In this document: piece after piece, positions 27,840 to 36,804 of the stretch
Numbering within the stretch: position 1 is the stretch's first letter
Layout: each line of letters starts with the position of its first letter
Assembly: GCF_900343125.1 (NCBI RefSeq)
Contig: NZ_OPYL01000002.1
Location: forward strand, 434,001 to 498,000
DNA length: 64,000 bases
From: Dysgonomonas sp. Marseille-P4361
GTDB lineage: Bacteria; Bacteroidota; Bacteroidia; Bacteroidales; Dysgonomonadaceae
Direction of reading: 5' to 3'
Made by a program: the position numbers and the translations under genes
Notes under the pieces: generated by a model
What the model was told of the DNA's origin: nothing
Seen by the model: the letters and a program-made list of their open reading frames with translations, nothing else
Database searches by the model: none

Positions 27840-28292
27840 ATGGCAAAACAAAGTCTGACAAATAGCCAAAAGAAAGAATGGGCTAAGCTGCTATTCACTA
27901 AAGAAAATCTTACTCAGCTTGAGATTGCCGAACGCGTGGAAGTTCGCCCCGCAACTATCAGCAAGTGGGTAAATAGTGAAAATTGGCAACTGCTGAAAAC
28001 ATCTATTACAATCACGCGCGAAGAGCAACTAGCCAGGCTATACCAACAACTACAACTGCAACAAGAAAAAATATTAGAGCGCCCTATCGCCGAGCGTGTG
28101 GCTACAACTGCCGAAGCTGATATAATAACGAAGCTTGCGTCTGCTATTCAAAAACTAGAAACAGAGACGGGGCTAAACGATATTATCAGCGTATCAAAAC
28201 AGTTCCTTGACTGGCTGCGCTTGTCAGACCTTGAGAAAGCCAAAGAATTAACAATGTATTTCGATGCTTTTATAAAAGAAAGGCTTAAGTAA
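27840..28292 (+). CDS. Terminase small subunit-like HTH protein
   Basis: 150 residues from ATG 27840 (MAKQSLTNSQKKEWAKLLF); an upstream TTG at 27825 is less likely. It has an N-terminal helix-turn-helix (NLTQLEIAERVEVRPATISKWVNSENW) followed by helices (EQLARLYQQLQLQQEKI), as in DUF1804/Mu gp27-type small terminases. It overlaps the large terminase by 1 bp (TAATG), which supports the call. Confidence 0.75.
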   Translation: MAKQSLTNSQKKEWAKLLFTKENLTQLEIAERVEVRPATISKWVNSENWQLLKTSITITREEQLARLYQQLQLQQEKILERPIAERVATTAEADIITKLASAIQKLETETGLNDIISVSKQFLDWLRLSDLEKAKELTMYFDAFIKERLK

Positions 28293-29914
28293 TGGCAAAA
28301 AAGCAAGCAGATAAACAAGCAGTTTTAGACTGGGATAAGTATGTACAAAACATACAAGCCGAGACGACCATAGACTCAAACATGAGCTACGCCGAGCGCG
28401 AAAAGAAGCGTAAGGAACTAGAAGCCGACCCGATTGAGTGGATGTATGAGATGTTTCCGAACTATGCAAAATCGAAGTTTGCAAAGTGGCAAATAACTAT
28501 CATTCTTTTGATTATCAACAACCCCGAATTTTATGCCGTATTGTCATGGGCTAGGGAGCTGGCAAAGTCTACGACTGTTATGATGATTGTTATGTATCTG
28601 ACGCTAACGGGCAAGAAAAGAAACGTCCTTTTAGTATCGAATAGCTACGATAACGCCGAACGCCTACTAGCGCCATACAAAGCCAACTTTGAGGGTAATA
28701 AGCGCATCGAGTTTTACTATGGTAAGCAAAAGGGGCTAAAATGGGAAAATGGCGAATTTATTACTAAGAAAGGGGCAGCTTTTCGGGCTTTAGGCGCTGG
28801 GCAGTCGCCGCGTGGTACTCGCGTCGATGACATTCGCCCCGACATACTTTTACCCGATGACTTTGATACAGACGAAGACTGCCGCAACCTGGATACTATT
28901 AATAAAAAGTGGGAATGGTGGGAAACCGCTCTATATTTTACCCGTTCCTGGTCGCAACCTTTACTTACTATTTGGTCGGGCAATATTATAGCTAAAGACT
29001 GTTGTATTGTTCGAGCAGGCAATAAAGCGCGAGAACTTTCTAAAATAGTACATGACGAAACAAAAGGAAAGGTAAAAAAAGGACTAGGTATTTGGGATAT
29101 TAAAAATATCCGAATGGTAAATATAAACAAGCCCGACCCTAAAAACGATTTTTTATACGGTACGAGCGTTTGGCTTGAGAAAAACTCAGAAGAGCAAATC
29201 GACATCGTACAATCGCAAGTCTCAGCGTCAGCCGTACAAAAAGAATGTTATAACAACCCCATTTCTGAGGGCGATACTTTCAAAGAGATAACCTGGGGCA
29301 AGGTGCCGCCGCTAAATAAGTTTCCTTTTTTAATCAATTATAGCGACCCGTCGCCAAGTAATAACACAAAAGCTAAGGCAAACTCAAATAAAGCCTGCTT
29401 TCTTGTCGGACTATACGAGGGCAAACTATACGTTATTACTGGCTACTTAGATCGGGTTACCAACGCCGAGTTTGTAGATTGGTTTTATTTTATAGATAAG
29501 TATGTAGTCGAGCGCAACCAAGTATATAACTACATAGAAAATAATACTTTACAAAATCCATTCTACGAACAAGTATTTATACCTCTTTTTGCTCAAGCTA
29601 GGAGCAAGTATAATAAGATAATCAATATAACACCCGATGAGCGTCGAAAACCCGACAAGTTCGCCCGTATAGAGGGTAATCTTGAACCGCTTAACCGTAT
29701 GGGCAACTTGATACTGAACGAAGCAGAAAAGAACAATCCACACATGCAACGACTTGAAGAGCAATTCAAGATGGTAACGCCTCGATTGTCTGCCCCTGCC
29801 GATGGTGTGGATTGTATAGAGGGCGGGTATTTTATAGCCAATCAGAAATTAAGCACTTTAGTTCCCGACGCGATCAGCTTCGGGACTAAACCAACTAACA
29901 ATAAAAGATTTTAA
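28292..29914 (+). CDS. Terminase large subunit
   Basis: A 540-residue packaging motor. The ATPase has a variant Walker A (WARELAKST, about 86-94) and a Walker B region RPDILLPDDFDTDED. A C-terminal nuclease with acidic residues (LINYSDPSPSNN) follows. It cuts concatemeric or host-embedded phage DNA and pumps it into proheads. Complete length for Mu gp28-like terminases. Confidence 0.9.
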   Translation: MAKKQADKQAVLDWDKYVQNIQAETTIDSNMSYAEREKKRKELEADPIEWMYEMFPNYAKSKFAKWQITIILLIINNPEFYAVLSWARELAKSTTVMMIVMYLTLTGKKRNVLLVSNSYDNAERLLAPYKANFEGNKRIEFYYGKQKGLKWENGEFITKKGAAFRALGAGQSPRGTRVDDIRPDILLPDDFDTDEDCRNLDTINKKWEWWETALYFTRSWSQPLLTIWSGNIIAKDCCIVRAGNKARELSKIVHDETKGKVKKGLGIWDIKNIRMVNINKPDPKNDFLYGTSVWLEKNSEEQIDIVQSQVSASAVQKECYNNPISEGDTFKEITWGKVPPLNKFPFLINYSDPSPSNNTKAKANSNKACFLVGLYEGKLYVITGYLDRVTNAEFVDWFYFIDKYVVERNQVYNYIENNTLQNPFYEQVFIPLFAQARSKYNKIINITPDERRKPDKFARIEGNLEPLNRMGNLILNEAEKNNPHMQRLEEQFKMVTPRLSAPADGVDCIEGGYFIANQKLSTLVPDAISFGTKPTNNKRF

Positions 29915-29919
29915 CGATT

Positions 29920-30207
29920 ATGAAGACAAAAATTAAAAACGCTTTTCTCAAGCTGTATATCCGTTTCAAAGGTCGCCCAGGTGCATTACGCAAAGCTATT
30001 AAAGAAGCTGACAGACTGCATAAAGAAAACGGCAAGCGCTACCGTGTTTTCTTCTTTGGTTATGAGTACAAAGTTTGGGACAGATCGCAGATAAGAAAGC
30101 GAATTAAAGAGGGGCTTTTTCGCTCTGAGCTGAAAGCTGGCGAAGACTTCGACCGCATTTGTTTTTATGACACTTTAAACCCCGAACGCTATGTTTTTGA
30201 CAAATGA
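29920..30207 (+). CDS. Small basic phage protein of unknown function
   Basis: A 95-residue Lys/Arg-rich protein (MKTKIKNAFLKLYIRFKG..., EADRLHKENGKRYRVFFFGYEYKVW). No family recognised. It sits between terminase and the gp36-like gene, overlapping the latter by 17 bp, so it belongs to the head operon. Confidence 0.6.
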   Translation: MKTKIKNAFLKLYIRFKGRPGALRKAIKEADRLHKENGKRYRVFFFGYEYKVWDRSQIRKRIKEGLFRSELKAGEDFDRICFYDTLNPERYVFDK

Positions 30208-30607
30208 AGAAATGAAGACCCATCTATACGCTGAGAATATAAAAGTTATTCAGCGCGACGATGAGACCATACTAACGGCAGCCATACAAGGGGCTTTAGT
30301 CGAAGCGAAAGGCTATCTAAAAGCCTACGATATAGATAAGGCTTTCGGCGCTGTTGGCAACGAACGCAACCCTTTGCTTTTGATATGGGTAAAAGATATT
30401 GCGGTGTGGCACTTTCTGATATTGTGCAATGCAGGGCATGAACTCGGCTTGAGAGAAAAACGATACAATCAAGCGATTGCCTGGTTCAGAGGTGTACAAA
30501 AAGGAGACATAGACCCCGACTTGCCAGTCAAAGAGGATGAAAGCGGGGGCAATGCTGCGGGTATTATAAAGTTTGGGAGCAACCCGAAAAAAGAGCAACA
30601 TTTTTGA
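30191..30607 (+). CDS. Mu gp36-like (DUF1320) head-tail protein
   Basis: A 138-residue helical protein (AIQGALVEAKGYLKAYDIDKAF, WVKDIAVWHFLILCNAG, RYNQAIAWFRGVQKGDIDPDLP). The pattern 'Ai..A..ev..YL...YD' with a final 'a..wl..v.kG' fits DUF1320, which includes Mu gp36. Proteins of this type serve as head-tail connectors. Confidence 0.7.
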   Translation: MFLTNEEMKTHLYAENIKVIQRDDETILTAAIQGALVEAKGYLKAYDIDKAFGAVGNERNPLLLIWVKDIAVWHFLILCNAGHELGLREKRYNQAIAWFRGVQKGDIDPDLPVKEDESGGNAAGIIKFGSNPKKEQHF

Positions 30608-30649
30608 GTCGCAGACTCTTTTATTTAAACTTAATTCAACGCTATCAAG

Positions 30650-33250
30650 ATGGCAAATAAGACACTCATAAAAAAGAATCAGCAACAACTGCCGCTAGTT
30701 ATCAGCCAGTTGGTTATACGTCAGCCTAACCGCTCGACCTCGGACGTCGGCTCATGGCGTAATGCGTTGCGGTCTGCCGATGCTGGGCGCGTAAAAGCTC
30801 TGTTCGACTTATACGACGACTTGCTGATAGATACCACGCTGGGGCGTTCCTGGGAAAAACGGGTAGAAGCTGTAACTAACTCAGAACTGACATTTCAGTA
30901 TGACGATGGAGAGACCAGCGACGAAATTAACGAGCTGATGCAAAGCTTGTCATGGGAAACTTTATTGACGGGTATAATCAGTACGAAGTCTTACGGGCGT
31001 AGCGCTGTCGAGTTCGATTTTTCTAACGGCTTTCATGTTGATATACTGCCGTTCAAGCATATCAATTTAGATAATCAAACGATATTGATAAACGACTCGG
31101 ACGAGCGGGGTATTGACTACCTGGCAGACCCACATTTACTTGTTTTAGGAGCTAAGCGAGACTTTGGTATTTTCTTAAAGACTGCCCCGTATGCCATTTG
31201 GAAACGCGGGGGCTTTGGCGATTATGCGCAATGGCTCGAAATATTCGGCATGCCGCAGCGAATCGGTAAATACTCAAGCTACGACCCGCAAAGCCGTATA
31301 TTATTAGAGCAGGCTTTACAGAATGCGGGGTCTGCGCCCTGGTGTGTGATACCCAAAGAAACCGACGTAGAGACTGTAAACAACACGGGTAACGGTTCGT
31401 CAGGTGTTTCGTTTAATGACTTTAGGCAGGCATGTAACGAAGAAATGTTAATTGCCGTACTGGGGCAAACATTAACGACCATTGCAGGAACTAAGGGGGC
31501 GCGCTCCCTGGGCGATGTTCATAAAGAAGTTGAAGAGGGCATCAATAAGTCAGACTTAAGATATACCGAACGGGTACTAAACAGCTACGTTAAGCCGCTT
31601 TTGGAGCAAAGAGGCTTTAACGTCAAGGGGGGTAAGTTTATCTTTCCGAGTGCTGCCGAAGCCATAACAGTAGACGAGCTTATCAGCCTTACCAAAATAA
31701 TACGCATACCCGCAAGCTTTGTACATGACAAATATAGTATACCCGCCGCCCAGGATGGCGAAGAGCTGGCAGGCGAAAGGCAGCAAGCCGAAGAGCCTCA
31801 AGAAGAAAAAAAAGAAGAACCGACCAGCAAAGATAAAAAGCCAGCTTCTAAAGATAAGCCCGAAACAAACGAGGCGAAGACCAAAGAAGAGGAAAGCGAA
31901 GAGCTGAGCGATCGTAACTTCTTACTTCAACTATGGGACAAAACGTTAGGCGCTTTTTTCGCGGACGCCCCGACGAAGTGGAGCGGGGCATATCACAACT
32001 TCAAAAGGACATGGACGAGGCGCTTAACGGGAAACGTTAGCCTGGGCGATGGTTATAGTATCAATATTGACAAGTTGATAAATGAAGCTTTGCAAGAGGT
32101 GTACGGCAGCAAAGGCGAAGAGCTGGTAAATAAGAAACTCTTTGACATCACAAACGATGCCCTGCAACATGCCGTTGATACTTCTTTGACGCGTAACGAC
32201 GTAGACGAGGGCTTCATCAATGAGTTTAAAGAAAATACCGCCGTATTTGCTGCTTTCAAAAACCATCAGCAAACGAAAGAAATAGCGGCTTTGCTCTATG
32301 ACGAAGAGGGTAATCTTGTTCCGTTTTATAAGTTCAAAAAGCGGGCTTTGCAAATTTCTGAGAAATATAATGTTCAGTGGTTACAAACAGAGTATAACAC
32401 GGCAGTAAGAGCGGCGCGCACGGCTGCGAACCTCAAGAAATACGAGAAGACTGCCCACTTATACCCGAACCTTGAGTATATGCCGACCAGGGCAGCCAAC
32501 CCGCGACATGTTCATCTTGAGTATGTAGGCGTCATTTTACCCATTAACCACCCAGCCTGGGCGTGGCTTTTGCCGCCCTCGGACTGGAATTGCGATTGTT
32601 GGGTAAGACCAACGGATAAAGAGGCGACAGAAGCGCCGATAATGCCCTCAAGTATCAATCCTATATTTATCAACAACCCTGCTTTAACTGCTCAGTTCCT
32701 AAATACAAAAGAAACGCCGTACTACAAACATACGGACGTCAATTTGCGCGACCAGGTAGCCGAAGAGGGCAAACGATTGAATAAGGAAAGCGAAGCGCTT
32801 AAGGATGTTTATATAGGCAAAGAGGGCGGCATTCTTGAGATAGTAAAGCAGCAAGGAAACGAGCGGGCTAAGAACTTGACAACGTATAGCATCATGGCTG
32901 ATAATGGCGGCAAATATAAACTGCTCAGACCAGGAACAGCAACGGGTGTAAAGAACCCCGACGCTATTAACCTGGCGACTGGCTTATTCTCTGACGCCAA
33001 ACATCCAGTAACCGAAAACGGTAAAAATGCGATACAGAGGTCGATACGCGACGCCAACAAGCAGGGCGTAGGCGAGGTAATTATAAGACTTGAAAAAGAG
33101 TACCCGTCAAAAGAGTTATATAGTGGCTTTAGGGCTGCATTACAAGAGGGCAGAGCTAAAAATATTAATACAATCGTATTGATAAGGAACGGGCGCAAGC
33201 CTCTGTATTTTGAAGTGGCGAAGCTGATAGAACGTTTTGCCAGAAAATAA
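30650..33250 (+). CDS. Portal (DUF935) fused to MuF head protein and a C-terminal nuclease-like toxin domain
   Basis: An 866-residue three-part fusion. Residues 1-360 resemble the Mu gp29/DUF935 portal (SWEKRVEAVTNSELTF, ILPFKHINLD, EMLIAVLGQTLT). A Lys/Glu/Pro linker spans 370-420. Residues 510-660 are MuF/Mu gp30-like (TEYNTAVRAAR, PRHVHLEYVG, PPSDWNCDCW). Residues 735-860 resemble the tRNA-nuclease domain of CdiA-type toxins: G..YKLLRPG, KNPDA (Asp771), SDAK (Asp782, Lys784), NAIQRSIRDANKQ, VIIRL, TIVLIRNGR. In Mu, portal and MuF are separate genes. MuF proteins with C-terminal toxins are known from other temperate phages. No immunity gene is seen in the 123 bp that follow. Confidence 0.75.
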   Translation: MANKTLIKKNQQQLPLVISQLVIRQPNRSTSDVGSWRNALRSADAGRVKALFDLYDDLLIDTTLGRSWEKRVEAVTNSELTFQYDDGETSDEINELMQSLSWETLLTGIISTKSYGRSAVEFDFSNGFHVDILPFKHINLDNQTILINDSDERGIDYLADPHLLVLGAKRDFGIFLKTAPYAIWKRGGFGDYAQWLEIFGMPQRIGKYSSYDPQSRILLEQALQNAGSAPWCVIPKETDVETVNNTGNGSSGVSFNDFRQACNEEMLIAVLGQTLTTIAGTKGARSLGDVHKEVEEGINKSDLRYTERVLNSYVKPLLEQRGFNVKGGKFIFPSAAEAITVDELISLTKIIRIPASFVHDKYSIPAAQDGEELAGERQQAEEPQEEKKEEPTSKDKKPASKDKPETNEAKTKEEESEELSDRNFLLQLWDKTLGAFFADAPTKWSGAYHNFKRTWTRRLTGNVSLGDGYSINIDKLINEALQEVYGSKGEELVNKKLFDITNDALQHAVDTSLTRNDVDEGFINEFKENTAVFAAFKNHQQTKEIAALLYDEEGNLVPFYKFKKRALQISEKYNVQWLQTEYNTAVRAARTAANLKKYEKTAHLYPNLEYMPTRAANPRHVHLEYVGVILPINHPAWAWLLPPSDWNCDCWVRPTDKEATEAPIMPSSINPIFINNPALTAQFLNTKETPYYKHTDVNLRDQVAEEGKRLNKESEALKDVYIGKEGGILEIVKQQGNERAKNLTTYSIMADNGGKYKLLRPGTATGVKNPDAINLATGLFSDAKHPVTENGKNAIQRSIRDANKQGVGEVIIRLEKEYPSKELYSGFRAALQEGRAKNINTIVLIRNGRKPLYFEVAKLIERFARK

Positions 33251-33282
33251 ACAAAGGAAAACGCGTTAGCACTCTCCTTTGT
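33251..33282 (+). terminator. Hairpin after portal-MuF gene
   Basis: ACAAAGGA (33251-33258) and TCCTTTGT (33275-33282) form an 8-bp perfect stem starting right after the stop codon. No strong T-run follows, so it may be an mRNA end or processing signal rather than a full terminator. Confidence 0.4.
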
Positions 33283-33373
33283 TGGGGTCGCGAGCCGCGA
33301 ACAGCGTCGCAGTCTCTCAACAACACAAATATAGTATTTAATTGTCAAACAATCAATAGTTAAAGGCTTATTT

Positions 33374-33871
33374 ATGAATATACAAGAATTTGCCCGCCTT
33401 TTCCCTCAAAAGATGAAAGAATTGAAAGACTTTGTAGAGGGCGACGACATTAAAGACATTTTGGGAGTTGAAGCTACGAACCACTATAAAGAGTCTTTCG
33501 ACAATGAGGGCTTTACCGACGAGCAGCTTGTAAAATGGGACGACGTAGAGCGCCGCGACGAGCAAAGCGCATGGTACGGACATTCGGGGCAAACGGGCAA
33601 GTTCTCGCAAGCCCGAACGACTGCTAAAATATTATCGGGCGAGACGGGCGAGCTGGCGAACAGTTTGTCATATAAGCATACAGACAGAGGGGTACGCGTA
33701 ACCAGCCCGACAGCATACGGACACGTCCATCAGTTCGGCAAGCTGGCGAAGATATACGGTAAAAAGTCTTTTCAAATGCCTGCCCGTCCTTTTATGGGCA
33801 AGTCTGTATTACTCAAGACGAATATTGAAAGTAAGATTAAACGCGAAATCATTAAAATAATGACAAAATGA
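33374..33871 (+). CDS. Phage virion morphogenesis (Mu gpG-like) protein
   Basis: A 165-residue protein with the family pattern: ATNHYKESFDNEGFTDEQLVKWDDV, TAKILSGETGELANSLSY, VRVTSPTAYGHVHQFG and PARPFMGKS. This family covers tail completion proteins of Mu- and P2-like phages. It overlaps the next gene by 4 bp. Confidence 0.8.
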   Translation: MNIQEFARLFPQKMKELKDFVEGDDIKDILGVEATNHYKESFDNEGFTDEQLVKWDDVERRDEQSAWYGHSGQTGKFSQARTTAKILSGETGELANSLSYKHTDRGVRVTSPTAYGHVHQFGKLAKIYGKKSFQMPARPFMGKSVLLKTNIESKIKREIIKIMTK

Positions 33872-34326
33872 AGACAATATTTGAAGACTTATTAATACCA
33901 GCAAAAGAGTTGATAGATAACGATGTTATACGCTGGTTCGACTGGGATAAAGGGCAACTTAAGAAAAAAGGCGAGAATGATCGTTACCCCGTTACTTATC
34001 CTTGTATGCTGGTTCGCATTGGTATAACATCTACAACCGACGTAACCGATACGACACAAGACTGTAAAGCAAATATAACGATAACGCTGGCTTTCGACCC
34101 TCTGAGTATGGGGCGAACAGCAGCCAACGCCCCCGAAGAGGTACGCGCCCAGGGCTTAGAGCCTTACGACGTGATAGCAAAAGTACAACAGAAATTGCAG
34201 GGCTTTACGGATGGGCATTTTAACCCCTTGAGCAGAAAGACGGCAAGCGAACTTACACACCCCGACCTTTTTGTATATCAGATAGTTTACGGGACAGAAT
34301 TTGAGGACAGCACGGCAGACAAATAA
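33868..34326 (+). CDS. Tail terminator / head-tail joining protein candidate
   Basis: A 152-residue protein (MKTIFEDLLIPAKELIDNDVIRWFDWDKGQL, YPCMLVRIGI, QDCKANITITLAFDP). Position after the gpG-like gene and the size suit a Mu gp37-like or tail-terminator protein. Sequence identity is too weak for a firm family call. It ends the rightward structural operon. Confidence 0.55.
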   Translation: MKTIFEDLLIPAKELIDNDVIRWFDWDKGQLKKKGENDRYPVTYPCMLVRIGITSTTDVTDTTQDCKANITITLAFDPLSMGRTAANAPEEVRAQGLEPYDVIAKVQQKLQGFTDGHFNPLSRKTASELTHPDLFVYQIVYGTEFEDSTADK

Positions 34327-34371
34327 ACCCCTGCCTTATTAGTGGAGCTCTCACCCTACCACTAAATTAAA

Positions 34372-34440
34372 AGTGCGTACACACTACGACAGAGGCTATT
34401 TATATATCCTTTGCTCAGAACGTGTACGCGCTCTTTTTTT
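34372..34440 (+). terminator. Rho-independent terminator after rightward structural operon
   Basis: AGTGCGTACAC (34372-34382) pairs with GTGTACGCGCT (34422-34432), 11 bp with one G-U, and is followed by a T-run. The loop is unusually long (39 nt). A smaller hairpin TTAGTGG/CCACTAA at 34339-34365 precedes it. Confidence 0.65.
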
Positions 34441-34510
34441 ATGATTGTGAGAGACTACAAAAGTAATAATTAATCAACATTTAACTAACATTTAAAAGGT
34501 ATTTAAAAAC

Positions 34511-35347
34511 ATGAGCAGAATCTACAAAGCCGCCCCGCTACCATTTCAGGGGCAAAAACGTTTCTTTGTTGAGTCTTACAAAAAGGCTTTAATAGAAATG
34601 AATCAGACAAAAGAGATAAAAATAATTGTAGACCTCTTCGGGGGTAGCGGTTTATTATCTCACACGGCAAAGCAAGTATTACCCGAATGCCAGGTTATAT
34701 ACAACGACTTTGACAACTACCATCAGAGAATAAAGAATATACCAAAGACCAACTTATTACTTGAGGACTTGCGCGAGCTGGCAAAAGATGAACCTCAAGA
34801 CAAACGAATAAGCGACGCCGTAAAGGCTCGGCTTGAGGACAGAATAAGAGCTGAAGAGCAGAAAGTCGGCTATATTGATTATATAACTATTTCGGGTTCG
34901 CTGCTATTTTCGGGCAACTATGCCAACAGCTTCGAGGAACTGGCAAAGCAACGCTTTTATAATACGGTACGAAAAAGCAACTACGAGCCAGCCGACGGGT
35001 ATCTTGAGGGCTTAGATATATTGCGGCAAGATTATCGGGTATTATATGAGCGATACAAAAATATTGAGGGCGTTGTCTTCATCATAGACCCGCCGTATCT
35101 TTCAACTGACGTCTCAACTTATAGTAATTATTGGAAACTTGCCGACTATTTAGATGTTTTAGGAACGCTAAAAGGCTCAAGCTTCGTTTATTTCACTTCA
35201 AATAAGAGTCAGATCGTCGAACTATTGGATTGGTTTAATATCAATTATAACATGGATAGCCCATTTACTGGGGCTAAGAGAGTGGAGCGTAGAAATGTAG
35301 TAAATAATCAAGGCGGCTATACTGATATAATGATGTATAAGCGATAA
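34511..35347 (+). CDS. DNA adenine methyltransferase (D12/Dam class)
   Basis: A 278-residue N6-adenine methylase. The SAM motif is VDLFGGSGLLSHTAKQ and the catalytic motif is DPPYLST. The order FGGSG before DPPY is that of the alpha (Dam) group. It probably methylates phage DNA to evade host restriction or to time packaging. It stands alone after a terminator and faces the early operon across a shared hairpin. Confidence 0.9.
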   Translation: MSRIYKAAPLPFQGQKRFFVESYKKALIEMNQTKEIKIIVDLFGGSGLLSHTAKQVLPECQVIYNDFDNYHQRIKNIPKTNLLLEDLRELAKDEPQDKRISDAVKARLEDRIRAEEQKVGYIDYITISGSLLFSGNYANSFEELAKQRFYNTVRKSNYEPADGYLEGLDILRQDYRVLYERYKNIEGVVFIIDPPYLSTDVSTYSNYWKLADYLDVLGTLKGSSFVYFTSNKSQIVELLDWFNINYNMDSPFTGAKRVERRNVVNNQGGYTDIMMYKR

Positions 35348-35354
35348 AACAAAA

Positions 35355-35379
35355 TAGCCCTGGCATTATACCAGGGCTA
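35355..35379. terminator. Bidirectional terminator between methylase and early operon
   Basis: TAGCCCTGG (35355-35363) and CCAGGGCTA (35371-35379) form a perfect 9-bp stem with a 7-nt loop between convergent genes. Confidence 0.7.
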
Positions 35380-35384
35380 CTAAC

Positions 35385-35669
35385 CTAAATAAACTCAATT
35401 GATAGTTGAACGCCCATCAGGGCTTTTCTTCTTTCCTCTTCTTTTCGTTTAGCTTCCTTTTTTTCAGCTATCCTTTTTTCTGTTTTATCTTGCTCAAGCT
35501 TGACATTAACACTCAGATAATTATTAAATGTGGAATATGACATCGGATGGATATGTTTAACCTCATTTTCATAAACCCACTTTTGAGTAGCACCTCGTTT
35601 TTGTCCTGCCAAAACAAGCTCTTGTACTGCTTTTATGATGAGTAATTTATTTCTGTTGTTATATGCCAT
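35385..35669 (-). CDS. Small phage protein with charged coiled coil
   Basis: 94 residues. The N-terminal half looks like a helical DNA-binding domain (LLIIKAVQELVLAGQKRGATQKWVYENEVK, then YSTFNNYLSV), the C-terminal half is a Lys/Glu coiled coil. Being last in the early operon it could be a middle/late activator (Mor-like in position), but no Mor/C motif is evident. Confidence 0.5.
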   Translation of the reverse strand: MAYNNRNKLLIIKAVQELVLAGQKRGATQKWVYENEVKHIHPMSYSTFNNYLSVNVKLEQDKTEKRIAEKKEAKRKEEERRKALMGVQLSIEFI

Positions 35670-35742
35670 ATATCCAAGATTTTGCCTATATTTGCTGTTG
35701 GGTGCAGCCTTTTACAAAATCTTCGGACGAGTGAGAGGCTTT

Positions 35743-36024
35743 TTACTTTTCTGGCGCTTCTATTTTATCCAGGTCAATAAAAGAGGACGTGCCAGCTCCA
35801 ATAATCACAAACAACAAATACATTTCGTCGCCCTCTTTGGGCTTAAGGCTTAAAGAGTCTGACTCTCCATGAATACAAATACCTTTCTCGGCATCCATAT
35901 AGAAGAAACCAGCGCTAATAGGCTTCGCTCTCTCTAACTTAATCTGCGAATGCGTTGTATGCTCTCCAAATATAACGGGTTGAATCAAACCGCTTTTTTC
36001 ATCTTTAAATATTATATATTTCAT
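35743..36024 (-). CDS. Phage protein of unknown function, 93 aa
   Basis: Strand-rich, without signal or membrane helix (MKYIIFKDEKSGLIQPVIFGEHTTHSQIK...). No family recognised. It is spaced regularly in the leftward early operon, which supports expression. Confidence 0.5.
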   Translation of the reverse strand: MKYIIFKDEKSGLIQPVIFGEHTTHSQIKLERAKPISAGFFYMDAEKGICIHGESDSLSLKPKEGDEMYLLFVIIGAGTSSFIDLDKIEAPEK

Positions 36025-36035
36025 CGTTTTTACTT

Positions 36036-36221
36036 TTAAATTTCTGCCTGGCGGGCAAAACCAAATTCTTTACATAACCTTACTATCTGCTTGTTTTGCA
36101 TCTTGTCTTCATCTTGCTGATACTTATAAATAATATTTCTATTTCTTGTATCAATTTTTACCCCCCCCGATTTTCGTAGTCGGTAAATAATACAGTGCAT
36201 CTTGTTACGTTTTGCTTTCAT
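36036..36221 (-). CDS. Small basic phage protein, 61 aa
   Basis: A 61-residue basic protein (MKAKRNKMHCIIYRLRKSGGVKIDTRNR...KQIVRLCKEFGFARQAEI) overlapping the upstream HD gene by 17 bp. The ending 'IVRLCKEFGF' looks helical. Function unknown. The run CCCCCC within its reading frame at 36163-36168 is unusual. Confidence 0.45.
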   Translation of the reverse strand: MKAKRNKMHCIIYRLRKSGGVKIDTRNRNIIYKYQQDEDKMQNKQIVRLCKEFGFARQAEI

Positions 36222-36801
36222 ATTCTATTATTTTTTGATTTTGTTGAGGCGTCCAAGTGTCCTCTTTCCCGTCTTTATGTTCAGCGACCCAACGCCGCAT
36301 ATAAGAAGTCATAGAATTAAACCAGCCTCTTTGTGTGCCAGTATCAAGGTTCATAAATTCATCTCTGTTTAAAGTTTCGCCCTTATACTTGTCCTTGCCA
36401 GCAAGTCGCATATATTCTTTAATTTCGCCGCTTAGATTAACTCGTAATAGATAGAACCAGGCGGGTTCTAAGCATATCGCAAACTTATCAGCAATACAAA
36501 GTTTTGAGGGCTTAACTCCATCTTTTTTCGCGTAGAATCTTGAATGATAGCGCGAAAAATCAGCCCACGTTTTACCAAACAAAAAGCCCATTATCTTAGC
36601 TCCTAACTCTACATGAGTTTCGCCCTCTTCGCCATCCATGTTTGGTTTACCTATATAGCCCAAATCATGAACAAAAAACGCAACCCACAAACGAGGGTCA
36701 AACGGGAACCCGTATAATTTACACCAAGCTATAAATAAAAAGATAGGGTGTATAAAAAAACAATGTGCGCCAAACAATACGCTTTTAGTTCCTACTTTCA
36801 T
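36205..36801 (-). CDS. HD-domain-like protein
   Basis: 198 residues with metal-ligand-like motifs of HD phosphohydrolases: HDLGYIG (about 45-51), HVELG, RYHSRFY and ADKFA. The N-terminus is hydrophobic (HCFFIHPIFLFIAWC). HD enzymes cleave nucleotides or phosphodiesters; in a phage early operon nucleotide metabolism or counter-defence is possible. Substrate unknown. Confidence 0.55.
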   Translation of the reverse strand: MKVGTKSVLFGAHCFFIHPIFLFIAWCKLYGFPFDPRLWVAFFVHDLGYIGKPNMDGEEGETHVELGAKIMGFLFGKTWADFSRYHSRFYAKKDGVKPSKLCIADKFAICLEPAWFYLLRVNLSGEIKEYMRLAGKDKYKGETLNRDEFMNLDTGTQRGWFNSMTSYMRRWVAEHKDGKEDTWTPQQNQKIIEYESKT

Positions 36802-36804
36802 ATA

